64,000 bases of DNA from Deltaproteobacteria bacterium (GCA_016178705.1 JACOST010000001.1:115391-179390); one strand, 5' to 3'; shown: positions 52,113 to 62,175, counted from the first letter of the stretch. Numbers and translations are program-made. Notes: generated by a model not told the origin, from the sequence alone.

Positions 52113-52163
52113 TGCGTGAGCTGCGCACGCTCGGACAAGAGCCCGTCTGCGTGACGCACTACG

Positions 52164-53063
52164 CTAGTCCAGCGCGAACCTGAACCCGCCGCTACCGCCC
52201 GGACGCCGTTCCAGCTTGCCGGCCAAGTCCCACGACAGGCCGAGGCGCTCCTTCAATCGTATGATGTCGTCCTTGAGCAGCGCTTCGAGCCGCCGGCGAT
52301 ATTGTTCCGGGATTGTGCTCACCCCAGTCGGATTGACCGGCTCGCTCACCGCGCCGCTGATATAGCGGCGATCGCTGGCAACACCGAGAAATCGCATCAC
52401 CTCGAGCAGCAATGCCTCCGGCTGCGCATCGACGTCGTCGAACAGACCGACCAGCAGATTGCCGGGACGCAGGTACACCGACCAGTTGTCGATCTGCTCG
52501 ACGTAGCGGGCACACTGGCGTTGATACGGTTCGGCGAAGAACCGCTCGAACTCGCCGGCCGACACCTCGGCGAACTTGCGCCCCTTGTTTCGGACGAGGT
52601 CCTTCTTCGCGTGCGACCAAGCGCGATCGATCGGCTCACGGATCATTAGGACTATTTTGATGTCCGGCTTGAGCGCCGCGATCTCTTGGATCACGTCGCG
52701 ATCGAGCGTGGCGTAACTCGCGGTCGCTTCGCCGCGAACCTGCGGCCGGTACAGTTCGCGGTAGAGGCGCACGCTCATGAGATTGCGGAAGACAACGCGC
52801 CACAGCGGTTCGTGAAAGAATTGGAGGTACCAACCCAATTCGTTGGAGCGATAGCGCGGACTGTCGGGCGTCTTCAGGCTGCTGAAGAAGAACAGCTCCT
52901 TCGGTTCCGCCAGCATGATCTGCGGGTGATAGCGCAGGTGCGCGTGCAACCACGTCGTGCCGGTCCGCTGCGGCCCGACGATGAGGAAGTCGGGGAAGTA
53001 GGAGAGATCAGGATCGCCGGAGCGTTTGATGTAGCGTGGCGACCGCTGCTCGGCGTCAGTCAT
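52164..53063 (-). CDS. Sulfotransferase-domain protein
   Basis: From ATG 53063 the protein is 299 residues. FLIVGPQRTGTTWLHAHLR is the 5'-phosphosulfate loop for PAPS and IKIVLMIREPIDRAWSHAKKDL is the 3'-phosphate loop. A C-terminal RLEALLKDDIIRLKERLGLSWD is the usual helical end. It would transfer sulfate from PAPS to a glycan, lipid or small alcohol. No signal peptide is seen. Whether it modifies the glycan made at 18-28 kb is unknown. Confidence 0.9.
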   Translation of the reverse strand: MTDAEQRSPRYIKRSGDPDLSYFPDFLIVGPQRTGTTWLHAHLRYHPQIMLAEPKELFFFSSLKTPDSPRYRSNELGWYLQFFHEPLWRVVFRNLMSVRLYRELYRPQVRGEATASYATLDRDVIQEIAALKPDIKIVLMIREPIDRAWSHAKKDLVRNKGRKFAEVSAGEFERFFAEPYQRQCARYVEQIDNWSVYLRPGNLLVGLFDDVDAQPEALLLEVMRFLGVASDRRYISGAVSEPVNPTGVSTIPEQYRRRLEALLKDDIIRLKERLGLSWDLAGKLERRPGGSGGFRFALD

Positions 53064-53160
53064 TGTCCCGATCTCTATACAATTGATCCGCCATGGTGAA
53101 GCTCGGAGCAAGCGACTCGCCCCTCACGCTCTTGCACAAGAGTCTCGCAGCCGTCGGTTC

Positions 53161-53227
53161 GTCATACCGGCGAAATCCAGGCGGGGAGCGGCGCGCGATC
53201 CTGGATTCCGGCTTCCGCCGGAATGAC
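53161..53227. repeat. Palindromic intergenic repeat
   Basis: gtcataccggcgaaatccag at 53161 and ctggattccgg...cggaatgac ending at 53227 are inverted copies around a short core. Elements like this, reading gtcattccggcggaag, are frequent in bacterial intergenic DNA. Confidence 0.65.
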
Positions 53228-53273
53228 GAGTGGGGAGGTCGCCGCTCGTCTTATGCACAGCCCCCTCAACCCC

Positions 53274-54263
53274 TCACCCGTGCTGCCACACGCGCTGCAT
53301 GAGCTTGCGCCGACCGAGCTTGCTAATCTGATCGAGCGCCCGCATGTCGTCTTCCGCGAGACGCCAGCCGAGCGCGCCGGCGTTCTGCTCGGCTTGCGCC
53401 GCAGTCTTTGCGCCGGGAATCGGCACGGCGCCCTTGCAAATGATCCAGTTGAGCGCCACCTGCGCCGGGGTCTTGTCGCCGTGGTTTGCGCCGATGCGGC
53501 GCAGCTCCGCGATGATCGGGTCGACTTCCGTCATCGGAAAGTCGGAGAAGGTGCGATGACTCGGTGGCGGGTTGCTGGCGCTGTACTTGCCCGTCAATCG
53601 CCCCATCGCCAGCGGCGAGTAGGCCAGCAGCACCACGCCCAACTCTTTGCACGCGCGCAGCAGACCGGTGGATTCTGGCCGCGTGCGCAGCAGAGAGAAT
53701 TCGACTTGGTTGGTCGCGAGACGAATGCCGCGCTTGGCCAACTCTCCATAGATCGCTCGCATCTCCCGTTCCGAATAGTTCGAGACGCCGACCGCTTTGA
53801 CCAACCCCGCGCTGTGCGCGGCCGCCAGCGCTTCAGCCATCGCCGCGTGCGAGCGCAAGCTGATGGGGCCGTGAATCTGGTAGAGATGGACCCACGGCAG
53901 GTGTAGGCGAGCGAGCGACGCTTTGAGCGATGCGAGCAGCGCCGACATGACCCAGATCTTCCACGGTACCGGAAAGAATTTTGTCGCCACCACGATCTGC
54001 CCGCGATGCGCCGCATCGCCATCGAGCAACCGCGCGATGATGCGCTCGCTCTCGCCCTCGCCGTAGCCCTCTGCGGTGTCGAGCAGTGTGATCCCGGCGG
54101 CGACGGAGCGCTCGTAGGCTTGGCGAATCGTCTCGAAACTGTAGCTGCGGTCGTACGCGTTCATCCCCCAAGTGCGCGAGTCGCCCCACGCCCAGGTTCC
54201 CACTCCCATCACCGGCAACGCGACCTCGCAGCCGGGAAGAGGAATGTGCGCTTCGACTGTCAC
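53274..54263 (-). CDS. Aldo/keto reductase
   Basis: I start at GTG 54263 because ggaggcggagga lies just upstream; the frame is open further but without such a site. The 329-residue TIM barrel has MGVGTWAWGD, LLDTAEGYGEGESE with catalytic Asp and Tyr, VVATKFF with Lys and LYQIHGPI with His, the AKR tetrad. GAKTAAQAEQNAGAL binds the NADP phosphate. The substrate is unknown. Confidence 0.9.
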   Translation of the reverse strand: MTVEAHIPLPGCEVALPVMGVGTWAWGDSRTWGMNAYDRSYSFETIRQAYERSVAAGITLLDTAEGYGEGESERIIARLLDGDAAHRGQIVVATKFFPVPWKIWVMSALLASLKASLARLHLPWVHLYQIHGPISLRSHAAMAEALAAAHSAGLVKAVGVSNYSEREMRAIYGELAKRGIRLATNQVEFSLLRTRPESTGLLRACKELGVVLLAYSPLAMGRLTGKYSASNPPPSHRTFSDFPMTEVDPIIAELRRIGANHGDKTPAQVALNWIICKGAVPIPGAKTAAQAEQNAGALGWRLAEDDMRALDQISKLGRRKLMQRVWQHG

Positions 54264-54393
54264 TGAATCCTCCGCCTCCTGATCGACAACGATGGATCTA
54301 TAACCAGGCATCACCGCGCTTGTCCACGTGCGACTACCCTTTCGCCTGCGGCTTCGACACAGAGCACGTCCAAATGTTAGGACCAACAAGCCG

Positions 54394-56514
54394 ATGCTTA
54401 CCGAGAACGAACACCGCAAGCTCGCGGCCATCATGTTCACCGACATGGTCGGCTACAGCGCGCTGGCGCAACGCAACGAGGCGTTGTCGCTTGCACTGCT
54501 CCACGAGCAGCAACAACTCGTCCGGCCGATCTTTGCGCAGTACAGCGGGCGCGAAGTCAAAAGCACCGGTGATGGGTTCCTGGTCGAGTTCGGCAGCGCG
54601 TTGCAGGCGGTGCATTGTGCGATTGAGATTCAAAAGGGGATGGTGCAGCGCAATTCGTCCGAGGCGCCGGACCGGCGCATTCAGATCCGCATCGGACTGC
54701 ATCTCGGTGACGTCGAGACCCGCGACGGTGACGTCTTCGGCGACGGTGTGAACATCGCCGCGCGCATCGAGCCGTTGGCGGAGCCCGGCGGGATCTGTAT
54801 CTCCGGTGCGGTCTACGAACAGATCCGAAACAAGATTGACCTGCCGCTGATCCGGCTGAAGCAACCGCAGCTGAAGAACATCGATGTGCCCGTCGAGGTA
54901 TACCGCGTGGTGCTGCCGTGGGCAGGCGGTGATCTGCCTCACGTAGGGCGCTGGGTCCGACGTCTGCGACAGCGCGGAATGCGTACGTGGGTCATCGGTG
55001 TGATCATCGCCCTTGTGATTGCGGGGCACGGGTTGGTCATCGCTCTTGTCGGCGCTGGGGTTGGGCGGTGGTTCTGGCCTCTGTTCGCCGCTCCGGCGAC
55101 CACTCCGAAGCCGTCGGCAGCCGCATCGGCTGAGGTGTCAAAGTCCGTCGCCGTGCTGCCCTTCGTGAATATGAGCGGCAACGATGCCGACGAGTATCTG
55201 AGCGACGGCATGAGCGAAGAGATCATCACGGCGCTGTCGAAAGTCAGCGGCCTGCGCGTCGCCGCGCGCACCTCGTCGTTCTTCTTCAAGGGCAAGAACG
55301 AAGACATCGAAGAGATCGGCGCGAAGCTGCGCGTCGGCAGCGTGCTCGAAGGCAGCGTCCGTAAGGTGGGTCCGAAGCTGCGAGTGACGGCGCAGCTCAT
55401 CAGCACTGGTGACGGTTACCACCTGTGGTCGGAAACCTACGACGAGGACACGGCGGACATTCTTGCCATCGAGAGCGCCGTGGCGCAGCGTGTTGCTGCG
55501 GCACTGAAGGTCACCTTGCATGCGAGCGAACAGGCGCGACTACAGAGCAAACCGACCGAGAACCCCGAAGCGCATCAGCTCTATCTGAAGGGCCGCTACT
55601 ACGTGAATCGCTACAGCGAAGAAGGGCTGAAGAAGGGACTCACCTACCTGCAGCAAGCGATTGCACTCGATCCCGGCTACGCGCTCGCCTACCAGGGCCT
55701 GGCCTACTACTACAGCATCGTCAATGACTGGTTTGCGGCGCCGAAGGACGCGATGCCCAAGATGCGCGCGGCGGCGGAGAAGGCCTTGCAGATCGACCCC
55801 ACACTTTCCGAGCCCCATACTTTCTTGGCCGCATTCGCTTGGTGGTATGACTGGAACTGGTCCACCGCCGAGGAGGAGCACAAGCGTGCGCTCGCGCTGG
55901 ATCCGAACAGCGTCGTTGCGCACGAGTTCTACGGTCAGTACTTGAATCTGATCCGACTGGCGCCCGAAGGCATTGACGAGGTCAGGAGAGCCGTCGCAAT
56001 CGATCCGCTCTCCCCGGAGGCCAACAGCTTCCTCGGCGCTACCCTCTATTGTGCGCGCCGCTATGCCGACGCGATCGCACAGTTCCGCGAGACGCTCGAA
56101 ATGGAGCCCAGCTATTCGTTCGCCCGCCTCCAGTTGGGCAAAGCATACGTGCAGAATGGAGAGCTGGAGCGCGGCATCGCCGAGCTGCGCCGGGCGAAGG
56201 AGCTCGATCCGCACAACCCGGACGTGATGAGCGCACTGGGCTACGCGTATGCCGTGGCGCGTGACCGCGACGCGGCGCAGCGAGCGATCGACGAATTACG
56301 CCAGCAGTCGCAAGCGAGTTACGTGTCGCCATATTTCTTCGCGGTGATCTACGCAGCATTGGGCGAGACCGACCAGGCCTTCGCATTCCTCGACAGGGCG
56401 TATGAAGATCGCAGCTTTTTCATCTCGGGGCTGAAGGTTGACCCGATGGTGGATGCGCTGCGAGCCGACCCGCGGTTCACGGCACTGCTGAAGAAGGTGG
56501 GGTTGGATAAGTGA
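54394..56514 (+). CDS. Class III nucleotide cyclase / TolB-like / TPR protein, copy 1
   Basis: From ATG 54394 the protein is 706 residues. The cyclase domain has metal Asp in FTDMVGYSAL, EVKSTGDGFLVEF (purine-specifying Lys and second Asp) and FGDGVNIAARIEPL. A membrane helix follows near 215-240 (VIGVIIALVIAGHGLVIALV), then a FlgO/TolB-like domain from VAVLPFVNMSGNDADEYLSDG to LKVTL, then about seven TPRs. It keeps all cyclase residues, so cAMP production is plausible. It is the first of three paralogues in tandem and ends in the shared FTALLKKVGLDK. Confidence 0.88.
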   Translation: MLTENEHRKLAAIMFTDMVGYSALAQRNEALSLALLHEQQQLVRPIFAQYSGREVKSTGDGFLVEFGSALQAVHCAIEIQKGMVQRNSSEAPDRRIQIRIGLHLGDVETRDGDVFGDGVNIAARIEPLAEPGGICISGAVYEQIRNKIDLPLIRLKQPQLKNIDVPVEVYRVVLPWAGGDLPHVGRWVRRLRQRGMRTWVIGVIIALVIAGHGLVIALVGAGVGRWFWPLFAAPATTPKPSAAASAEVSKSVAVLPFVNMSGNDADEYLSDGMSEEIITALSKVSGLRVAARTSSFFFKGKNEDIEEIGAKLRVGSVLEGSVRKVGPKLRVTAQLISTGDGYHLWSETYDEDTADILAIESAVAQRVAAALKVTLHASEQARLQSKPTENPEAHQLYLKGRYYVNRYSEEGLKKGLTYLQQAIALDPGYALAYQGLAYYYSIVNDWFAAPKDAMPKMRAAAEKALQIDPTLSEPHTFLAAFAWWYDWNWSTAEEEHKRALALDPNSVVAHEFYGQYLNLIRLAPEGIDEVRRAVAIDPLSPEANSFLGATLYCARRYADAIAQFRETLEMEPSYSFARLQLGKAYVQNGELERGIAELRRAKELDPHNPDVMSALGYAYAVARDRDAAQRAIDELRQQSQASYVSPYFFAVIYAALGETDQAFAFLDRAYEDRSFFISGLKVDPMVDALRADPRFTALLKKVGLDK

Positions 56515-56616
56515 GGGGCAAGGAGCCCGACGCCACCTTACTGGCGTCGAGTTTGACAGGGGTGGGGGCGTGTCGATAGGGTGAGAACTGACTAGTCTGA
56601 CCAGAATGGAGTCATC

Positions 56617-56862
56617 ATGGCCAACACGTGGCAACTGCAGCGCGCTAAGGCGGAACTGAGCAAGCTCATCGAGACCAGCGCAACCAAGGGGCCGCAGACC
56701 GTCACCCGGCATGGCCGGCCGGCGGCTGTGGTGCTGAGTGCCGCGGACTACCAGCGCCTGACGAGCCGGCGACACGATTTCAAGGCGTTCTTGCGCCGCG
56801 CCCCATTGCATCAATTGAAGCTGGTCCGCAGCCGGGACGCCGGCCGACGCGTGTTGCTGTGA
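56617..56862 (+). CDS. Phd/YefM-family antitoxin
   Basis: An 81-residue protein. WQLQRAKAELSKLIE, then GPQTVTRHGRPAAVVLSAADYQRL, is the Phd DNA-binding fold: a helix, then the V-T-R-H-G-x-P-x-A-V-V strand. The C-terminal part should wrap the toxin. It overlaps the PIN-domain toxin gene by GTGA. The module lies between two cyclase/TPR paralogues. Confidence 0.9.
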   Translation: MANTWQLQRAKAELSKLIETSATKGPQTVTRHGRPAAVVLSAADYQRLTSRRHDFKAFLRRAPLHQLKLVRSRDAGRRVLL

Positions 56863-57278
56863 GCTTCCTACTCGATACGTGCGTCTTGTCGGAGCTCACC
56901 CGCCCGAAGCCGCATTCGAATGTGCTGCGCTGGTTCGAAGCGCAGGACGCGACGGCGCTGTTTGTGAGCGTGCTCACCATCGGCGAAATCGAGAAGGGAG
57001 TCGCCGCCCTTCCGGCAGGCCGGAAGAAAGTGGCTCTGAGCGGATGGCTCGCCACCCTGCGCTCAACATACACGGATCGGATGCTGTCGATCGACGCGGC
57101 CATTGCGGCCATCTGGGGCCGCACCGCGGCGCGGATCGAACGTGCGGGCGGCACGCTCGCCGTGGTCGATGGCTTGATCGCGGCCACCGGTATGCATCAC
57201 GGATACACGGTGGTGACGCGGAACGTGAGCGACTTCGCAAAGACCGGCGTCGCACTGCTCAACGCCTGGCAAGCCTGA
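56859..57278 (+). CDS. PIN-domain (VapC/FitB-like) toxin
   Basis: A 139-residue protein with GTG start overlapping the antitoxin. FLLDTCVLSEL has the first Asp, SVLTIGEIEKG the Glu, and VDGLIAATGMHHGYTVVTRNVSDF the Asp pair and final strand, a complete PIN active site. Such toxins are RNases that cut tRNA or rRNA. The overlap with the Phd gene is typical of this pair type. Confidence 0.92.
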   Translation: MSFLLDTCVLSELTRPKPHSNVLRWFEAQDATALFVSVLTIGEIEKGVAALPAGRKKVALSGWLATLRSTYTDRMLSIDAAIAAIWGRTAARIERAGGTLAVVDGLIAATGMHHGYTVVTRNVSDFAKTGVALLNAWQA

Positions 57279-57325
57279 TGCGGCCGTCAGACCTGGCTCA
57301 CGTCGCGCCGGAGATGCGGGGCTAA

Positions 57326-59377
57326 GTGGAGTCCGACACCACCTTCACGCGCCGCGTCTGCGCCGTGCTGCTGGCCGATGTGACCGGCTTCAGCACGCTG
57401 ATGGGCGAGAACGACGAGCGCACGGCGCACGCGGTGCATCATCTGCAGTCCATCGCGTAGGGGATCGTCGGCGAGCACAACGGCCGCGCCGAGCCGGTCG
57501 CCGGCGACGCCTTGTTCGCCACCTTCGACAGCGTGGTCGCAGCGGTGCAAGCGGCGGTGGCGCTGCAGCGGCGCATCGCCGCCGAGCCGTTCGAAGGCCA
57601 GGCGCTGCAAATCCGCATCGGCGTGCACCTCGGCGACGTGTTGCTGCGCGACGGCCGCGCCTTCGGTGACGCCATCAACATCGCCGCGCGCCTGGAAGCG
57701 CTGGCACGGCCGGGGACGATCTGCATCTCCGAAGGCGTCTACCGCCAGGTGCGCAATACACTCGACGAACAATTCGTCGATCTCGGCCGGCAGAAGCTGA
57801 AGAACATCTCCGATCCGGTGCACGCCTATCTCATCGTACCGAGTGGCGCGTTGGGTCCGGTGCCTCGGCGTTCCGCGCGGCACTGGGTCGTGGCGGCAGG
57901 TGCGTTGGCGCTGCTGGCTGCCGCCGGCGTCCTCGCATGGCGCCACCAACAGAGCGCAGCTCCCGGCGCGCCGAAGGCGAGCGGGCAAGCTGAAGAACGC
58001 AAGTCCGTCGCCGTGCTGCCCTTCGTCAACATGAGCGGCAACGACGCTGACGAATACTTGAGCGATGGCATGACCGAAGAGATCATCACGGCGTTGTCCA
58101 AGCTCAGCGGCTTGCGGGTTGCGGCCCGCACCTCGTCGTTCGCCTTCAAAGGCAAGAACGAGGCGATTGAGAAGATCGGGGACCAACTGCACGTGCACGC
58201 CGTGCTCGAAGGCAGCGTGCGCAAGGCGGCGAACCGACTCCGCATCACGACGCAGCTCATCAACATTGCCGACGGCTATCATCTCTGGTCAGAGAGCTAC
58301 GACCGGGAGATGGCCGACATCTTTGCCATCCAAAGTGAGGTCGCCCAACGCGTCGCTGACGCGTTGAAAGTCACGCTGCTGGCAGACGAGCGGCAACGGC
58401 TCGAACGCAAAGCGACGGAGAACCTCGACGCCTACAACTCGTATCTGTTGGGCCGTTACTACTGGAACAAGCGGACTGAGGAAGGATTCCAGAAGGGCAT
58501 CGAGCAGTTCGAACAGGCGATCGACAAAGACCCGAACTACGCTGCGGCGTATGCCGGATTGGCAGACTGCTACTTGCTGGCAAGCGATGCCGACACCGGC
58601 GGCCTTCCTCCAGCCACAGCGATGCCCAAAGCCAGGGCGGCAGTGACCAGGGCTCTGGAGATTGATGACACCCTTGCGGAAGCGCACAACTCGCTCGCCA
58701 TGGTCTTCCAGAGAGACTGGGACTGGCTCGCTGCCGAAGGGGAATGGAAGCGAGCCCTGCAGCTCAACCCAAACTATGCCACGGCCCACCACTGGTACGG
58801 CATGTTCTGGAGCAACCGGGGCCGCGCGGATGAGGCCATTGCAGAGGTGAAACGCGCACAGGAACTTGATCCCCTGTCGCTCATTATCAGCACAGCCCGC
58901 GCAGTTGTTTTGTACCACGCGCGGCGATACGACGAAGCAGTCGACCAAGCCCACCGGACGCTTGCGATGGACCCGAAATTCGCCCGGACGCACTGGGTCC
59001 TGGGTGTGGTGTATCTGCAACAGGGGATGAACGAAGAAGCGATTGCTGAGTTGCAAGCGGCTCGACAATTGGAGGACGGCCAGCGGGTGCTCGCACAGCT
59101 TGGATACACCTATGCGGTATCGGGAAGGACAAGCGACGCGCAGAAGGCACTCAATGATTTGAATGAACTATCGCAGCGACACTATGTAGACCCGTTTTCG
59201 ATCGCGGTGATCTACACAGGTCTTGGCGACAAGGACCGGGCGTTCGAGTGGCTGGGAAGGGCGTACGAGGAACGTTCGAGTGGGCTGATGTTGCTCAAAG
59301 TAGAGCCACTGTTCGACAGCGTTCGCTCTGATCCGCGGTTCACGGCGCTGCTGAAGAAGGTGGGGTTGGACCAATGA
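57326..59377 (+). pseudogene. Cyclase/TolB-like/TPR protein, copy 2, interrupted by an in-frame TAG
   Basis: The reading frame starts at GTG 57326 and continues to 59377, but codon 45 (57458-57460) is TAG where copy 3 has CAG. Either side of it the sequence matches copy 3 almost base for base through the cyclase domain. Downstream, the TolB-like domain (VAVLPFVNMSGNDADEYLSDG) and TPRs are intact. As in copy 3, VAGDALFATF replaces the Lys-containing motif of copy 1. The gene may be a fresh pseudogene, may restart internally (ATG 57512) or may rely on amber readthrough. Confidence 0.72.
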
Positions 59378-59451
59378 ACGCGGACGCCCGCCGGCGTCCT
59401 ACGTGCCAACCGTTTGCCGTATGCATCAGGCGGTGTTACAGGCATATCGCC

Positions 59452-59673
59452 ATGCACATCAAACGAAAGAGCCACAACTTGGACGCGCACCTGCTGCGGC
59501 GAGCGCAGCGCGTCCTAGGTGCGGCGACAGAGACCGACACCATTCATCAGGCGCTGCATGCCGTGCTGGTTGGCGAGCAATTGATTGCGGCGCTTGAATC
59601 GGTGAGCGGACAGGTCGAGTTCCGGCCGGAGTTTCTCAAGCGCATGCGGAGTCAGCGCGGACGGCGCCGGTGA
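59452..59673 (+). CDS. VapB-like antitoxin candidate
   Basis: A 73-residue protein from ATG 59452. LLRRAQRVLGAATETDTIHQALHAVL is the ribbon-helix-helix-like pattern seen in VapB antitoxins, with a short acidic/basic tail. The stop overlaps the PIN gene start (GTGA). It follows copy 2 of the cyclase gene by 75 bp. Confidence 0.75.
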   Translation: MHIKRKSHNLDAHLLRRAQRVLGAATETDTIHQALHAVLVGEQLIAALESVSGQVEFRPEFLKRMRSQRGRRR

Positions 59674-60116
59674 AGTATCTGCTCGACACCAACATCTACT
59701 TTCATACCCTCCACGACCCGGCCTATCTCGCTCGCTACCGCAGTGCGCTCCTGCGAGTCACTCCGCAAACCTTTCTCAGCAGTGTGGTGCGGCTCGAGCT
59801 AGTGCAGGGAGCGCAGGGGGACATCGCCCGCGCCCGTGTTGGGAAGGCGGTCGCTCCGCTCGAACGGAGCGGCCGGGTGATTGCCCCGACGCATGCGGAC
59901 TGGACGCGAGCGGGCACCACTCAAGGACGCATCTGGGACGCGCATCCCTCCTTGCGCACGAAGAACCTGCAGAACGACATCCTCATCGCCTGCACCGCGC
60001 TGCGCATCGGCGCCGTCATCGTGACGAGCAACACGCGGGATTTCGACCTCATCCGGCCGTACGTGCCGCACCGCGCGCTAACCCTGCAACAGGTGGCGGG
60101 CGAGATCGAAGGATGA
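59670..60116 (+). CDS. PIN-domain (VapC-like) toxin
   Basis: A 148-residue protein with GTG start overlapping the antitoxin. YLLDTNIYFHTLHD has the first Asp, SSVVRLELVQGA the Glu, NDILIACTALRIGAVIVTSNTRDFDLI the C-terminal acidic pair. This is a complete PIN site. It differs clearly from the other PIN toxin at 56859, so the two modules were gained separately. Confidence 0.9.
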   Translation: MKYLLDTNIYFHTLHDPAYLARYRSALLRVTPQTFLSSVVRLELVQGAQGDIARARVGKAVAPLERSGRVIAPTHADWTRAGTTQGRIWDAHPSLRTKNLQNDILIACTALRIGAVIVTSNTRDFDLIRPYVPHRALTLQQVAGEIEG

Positions 60117-60144
60117 GCGTCCCAAGCGCCTCGCGTTGAGCCGG

Positions 60145-62175
60145 ATGGACCCCGACTCCACCTTCACGCGCCGCGTGTGCGCCGTGCTGCTGGCCGATGT
60201 GACCGGCTTCAGCAAGCTCATGGGCGAGAACGACGAGCGCACGGCGCACGCGGTGCATCATCTGCAGTCGATCGCGCAGGGCATCGTCAGCGAGCACAAC
60301 GGCCGCGCCGAGCCGGTGGCCGGCGACGCGTTGTTCGCCACCTTCGACAGCGTGGTGGCGGCCGTGCAAGCGGCGGTCGCGCTGCAGCGGCGCATCGCCG
60401 ACGAGCCGTTCGAGGGTCAGGCGCTGCAAATCCGCATCGGCGTCCATCTCGGCGACGTGTTGTTGCGCGACGGCCGCGCCTTCGGCGACGCCATCAACAT
60501 CGCCGCGCGTCTGGAGGCGCTGGCACGGCCGGGGACGATCTGCATCTCCGAAGGCGTCTACCGCCAGGTGCGCAACACGCTCGATGAACAATTCGTCGAT
60601 CTCGGCCGACAGAAGCTGAAGAACATCTCCGATCCGGTGCACGCCTATCTCATCGTGCCGAAGGGCGTGGCGCGGGGCCCGGCACCCCGGCGCGCCGCGA
60701 TGCGCTGGGCCGTCGTGGCCGCTGCGCTCATAGTCGTTGCCGTTGGTGTTGCCGTGTGGCGTTACCGACAGCCCGCGGCGCCGTCGGTCGCAAGCAATGA
60801 TGACGATCGCAAGTCCATCGCCGTCCTGCCCTTCGTCAACATGAGCTCGGACAAGGAGAACGAGTACTTCAGCGACGGGATCACCGAAGACCTGATCACC
60901 GCGCTCTCCAAGGTGTCGGGCCTGCACGTCGCGGCGCGCACCTCGTCGTTCGCCTTCAAAGGGAAGAACGACGACATCCGCACCATCGGTGCGCAACTGC
61001 ACGTCGGGGCCGTCCTTGAAGGCAGTGTCGCCAAGGCGGGCAATCAAGTGAGGATCACCGCGCAGCTCATCAACGTCGAGGACGGCTACCATCTCTGGTC
61101 GGACAGCTACGACCGCGAGCTGCAGGACATCTTCGCCATCCGCAGCCAGGTGGCGGAGACCGTGGCGAAGGCGCTGCAGGTCACTCTGGCGGCGGGCGAG
61201 TACCAGAGGCTCGGGCAGAAGCCGACGGAGGACCTGGAAGCGTATCAGCTCTATTTGAAGGGACGGCATGCAGCCGCGACCTACGCTGACCCGGTCACGG
61301 CCATGCGGTATCTGCAGCAGGCGATCACGCGCGACCCAGGCTATGCGTTGGCCTATAACGGGCTGGCTTACTACTACGTGTCCGGCACCGATGGGCTGCT
61401 ATCGGGAAGCGAGTGCCTACCGCGCGCCCGCGAGGCGGCCGCGAAGGCGCTGCAGCTCGACCCGTCGTTGGCGGAGGCGCACACCTGGCTAGGCACGGTG
61501 CACTGGTGGTACGACCGTGACGACGCCGCAGCGCGACGCGAGTTCCAAACGGCGATCACAATGCAACCCGACTTGGCCTCGGCTCACGAAATGTACGGCT
61601 GGTACTTGGTGTCCGCCGGTCAGGTCGATGCAGGACTCGCCGAGTCGCATCGTGCGGTCGAGCTAGATCCGCTGTCGTCCGAGACCAACACCTTCCTCGG
61701 CGTCAACCTCTATCTCACCCGCCGCTACGACGAGGCGGTCAAACAGCTGCGGGCCGCGATCAACACTGACCCGGATTACGTCTACCCACACTTGTTTCTC
61801 GGGCGTGTGTACGCGCGCACTGGCAGATTCTCCGAAGCGGTTGCCGAGCTGCGAACTGCCATGCAGGTGGCACCGGGTCCAGAACAAGAGTCGGCTCTCG
61901 GGCGCGCGTATGCCGACGCGGGGGACAGGACCAAAGCGACCGAGGTGCTCGACCGCCTGCGCGAGCAAATGCGCGACACGTTCGTTTCCGCTGCATTCCT
62001 GGCGACGGTGCACGTCGGGCTGGGCCAGATCGACGAAGCCTTCGCGGCGCTGGAGGAAGCCGCGGCGCAACACTCCTACTATGCCGGATGGTGGAAACTC
62101 GATCCCGAGCTCGACCCGCTGCGCGCCGACCCGCGCTTCACGGCGCTGCTGAAGAAGGTGGGGCTCGACAAGTGA
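60145..62175 (+). CDS. Nucleotide-cyclase-like / TolB-like / TPR protein, copy 3
   Basis: From ATG 60145 the protein is 676 residues; TTG 60136 is an alternative. The cyclase-like domain has LLADVTGFSKLMGE, EPVAGDALFATF and FGDAINIAARLEALA: metal Asp and Asn/Arg are kept, but the purine-specifying Lys of copy 1 is Pro. A membrane helix (AVVAAALIVVAVGVAVWRY) leads to the TolB-like domain SIAVLPFVNMSSDKENEYFSDG and TPRs ending in FTALLKKVGLDK. The N-terminal third is near-identical to copy 2, whereas the TPR region is diverged. Confidence 0.88.
   Translation: MDPDSTFTRRVCAVLLADVTGFSKLMGENDERTAHAVHHLQSIAQGIVSEHNGRAEPVAGDALFATFDSVVAAVQAAVALQRRIADEPFEGQALQIRIGVHLGDVLLRDGRAFGDAINIAARLEALARPGTICISEGVYRQVRNTLDEQFVDLGRQKLKNISDPVHAYLIVPKGVARGPAPRRAAMRWAVVAAALIVVAVGVAVWRYRQPAAPSVASNDDDRKSIAVLPFVNMSSDKENEYFSDGITEDLITALSKVSGLHVAARTSSFAFKGKNDDIRTIGAQLHVGAVLEGSVAKAGNQVRITAQLINVEDGYHLWSDSYDRELQDIFAIRSQVAETVAKALQVTLAAGEYQRLGQKPTEDLEAYQLYLKGRHAAATYADPVTAMRYLQQAITRDPGYALAYNGLAYYYVSGTDGLLSGSECLPRAREAAAKALQLDPSLAEAHTWLGTVHWWYDRDDAAARREFQTAITMQPDLASAHEMYGWYLVSAGQVDAGLAESHRAVELDPLSSETNTFLGVNLYLTRRYDEAVKQLRAAINTDPDYVYPHLFLGRVYARTGRFSEAVAELRTAMQVAPGPEQESALGRAYADAGDRTKATEVLDRLREQMRDTFVSAAFLATVHVGLGQIDEAFAALEEAAAQHSYYAGWWKLDPELDPLRADPRFTALLKKVGLDK

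Noticed and set aside
53093..53302. Short plus-strand ORF between sulfotransferase and aldo/keto reductase
   Set aside because: It reads through a palindromic repeat and has no ribosome site.
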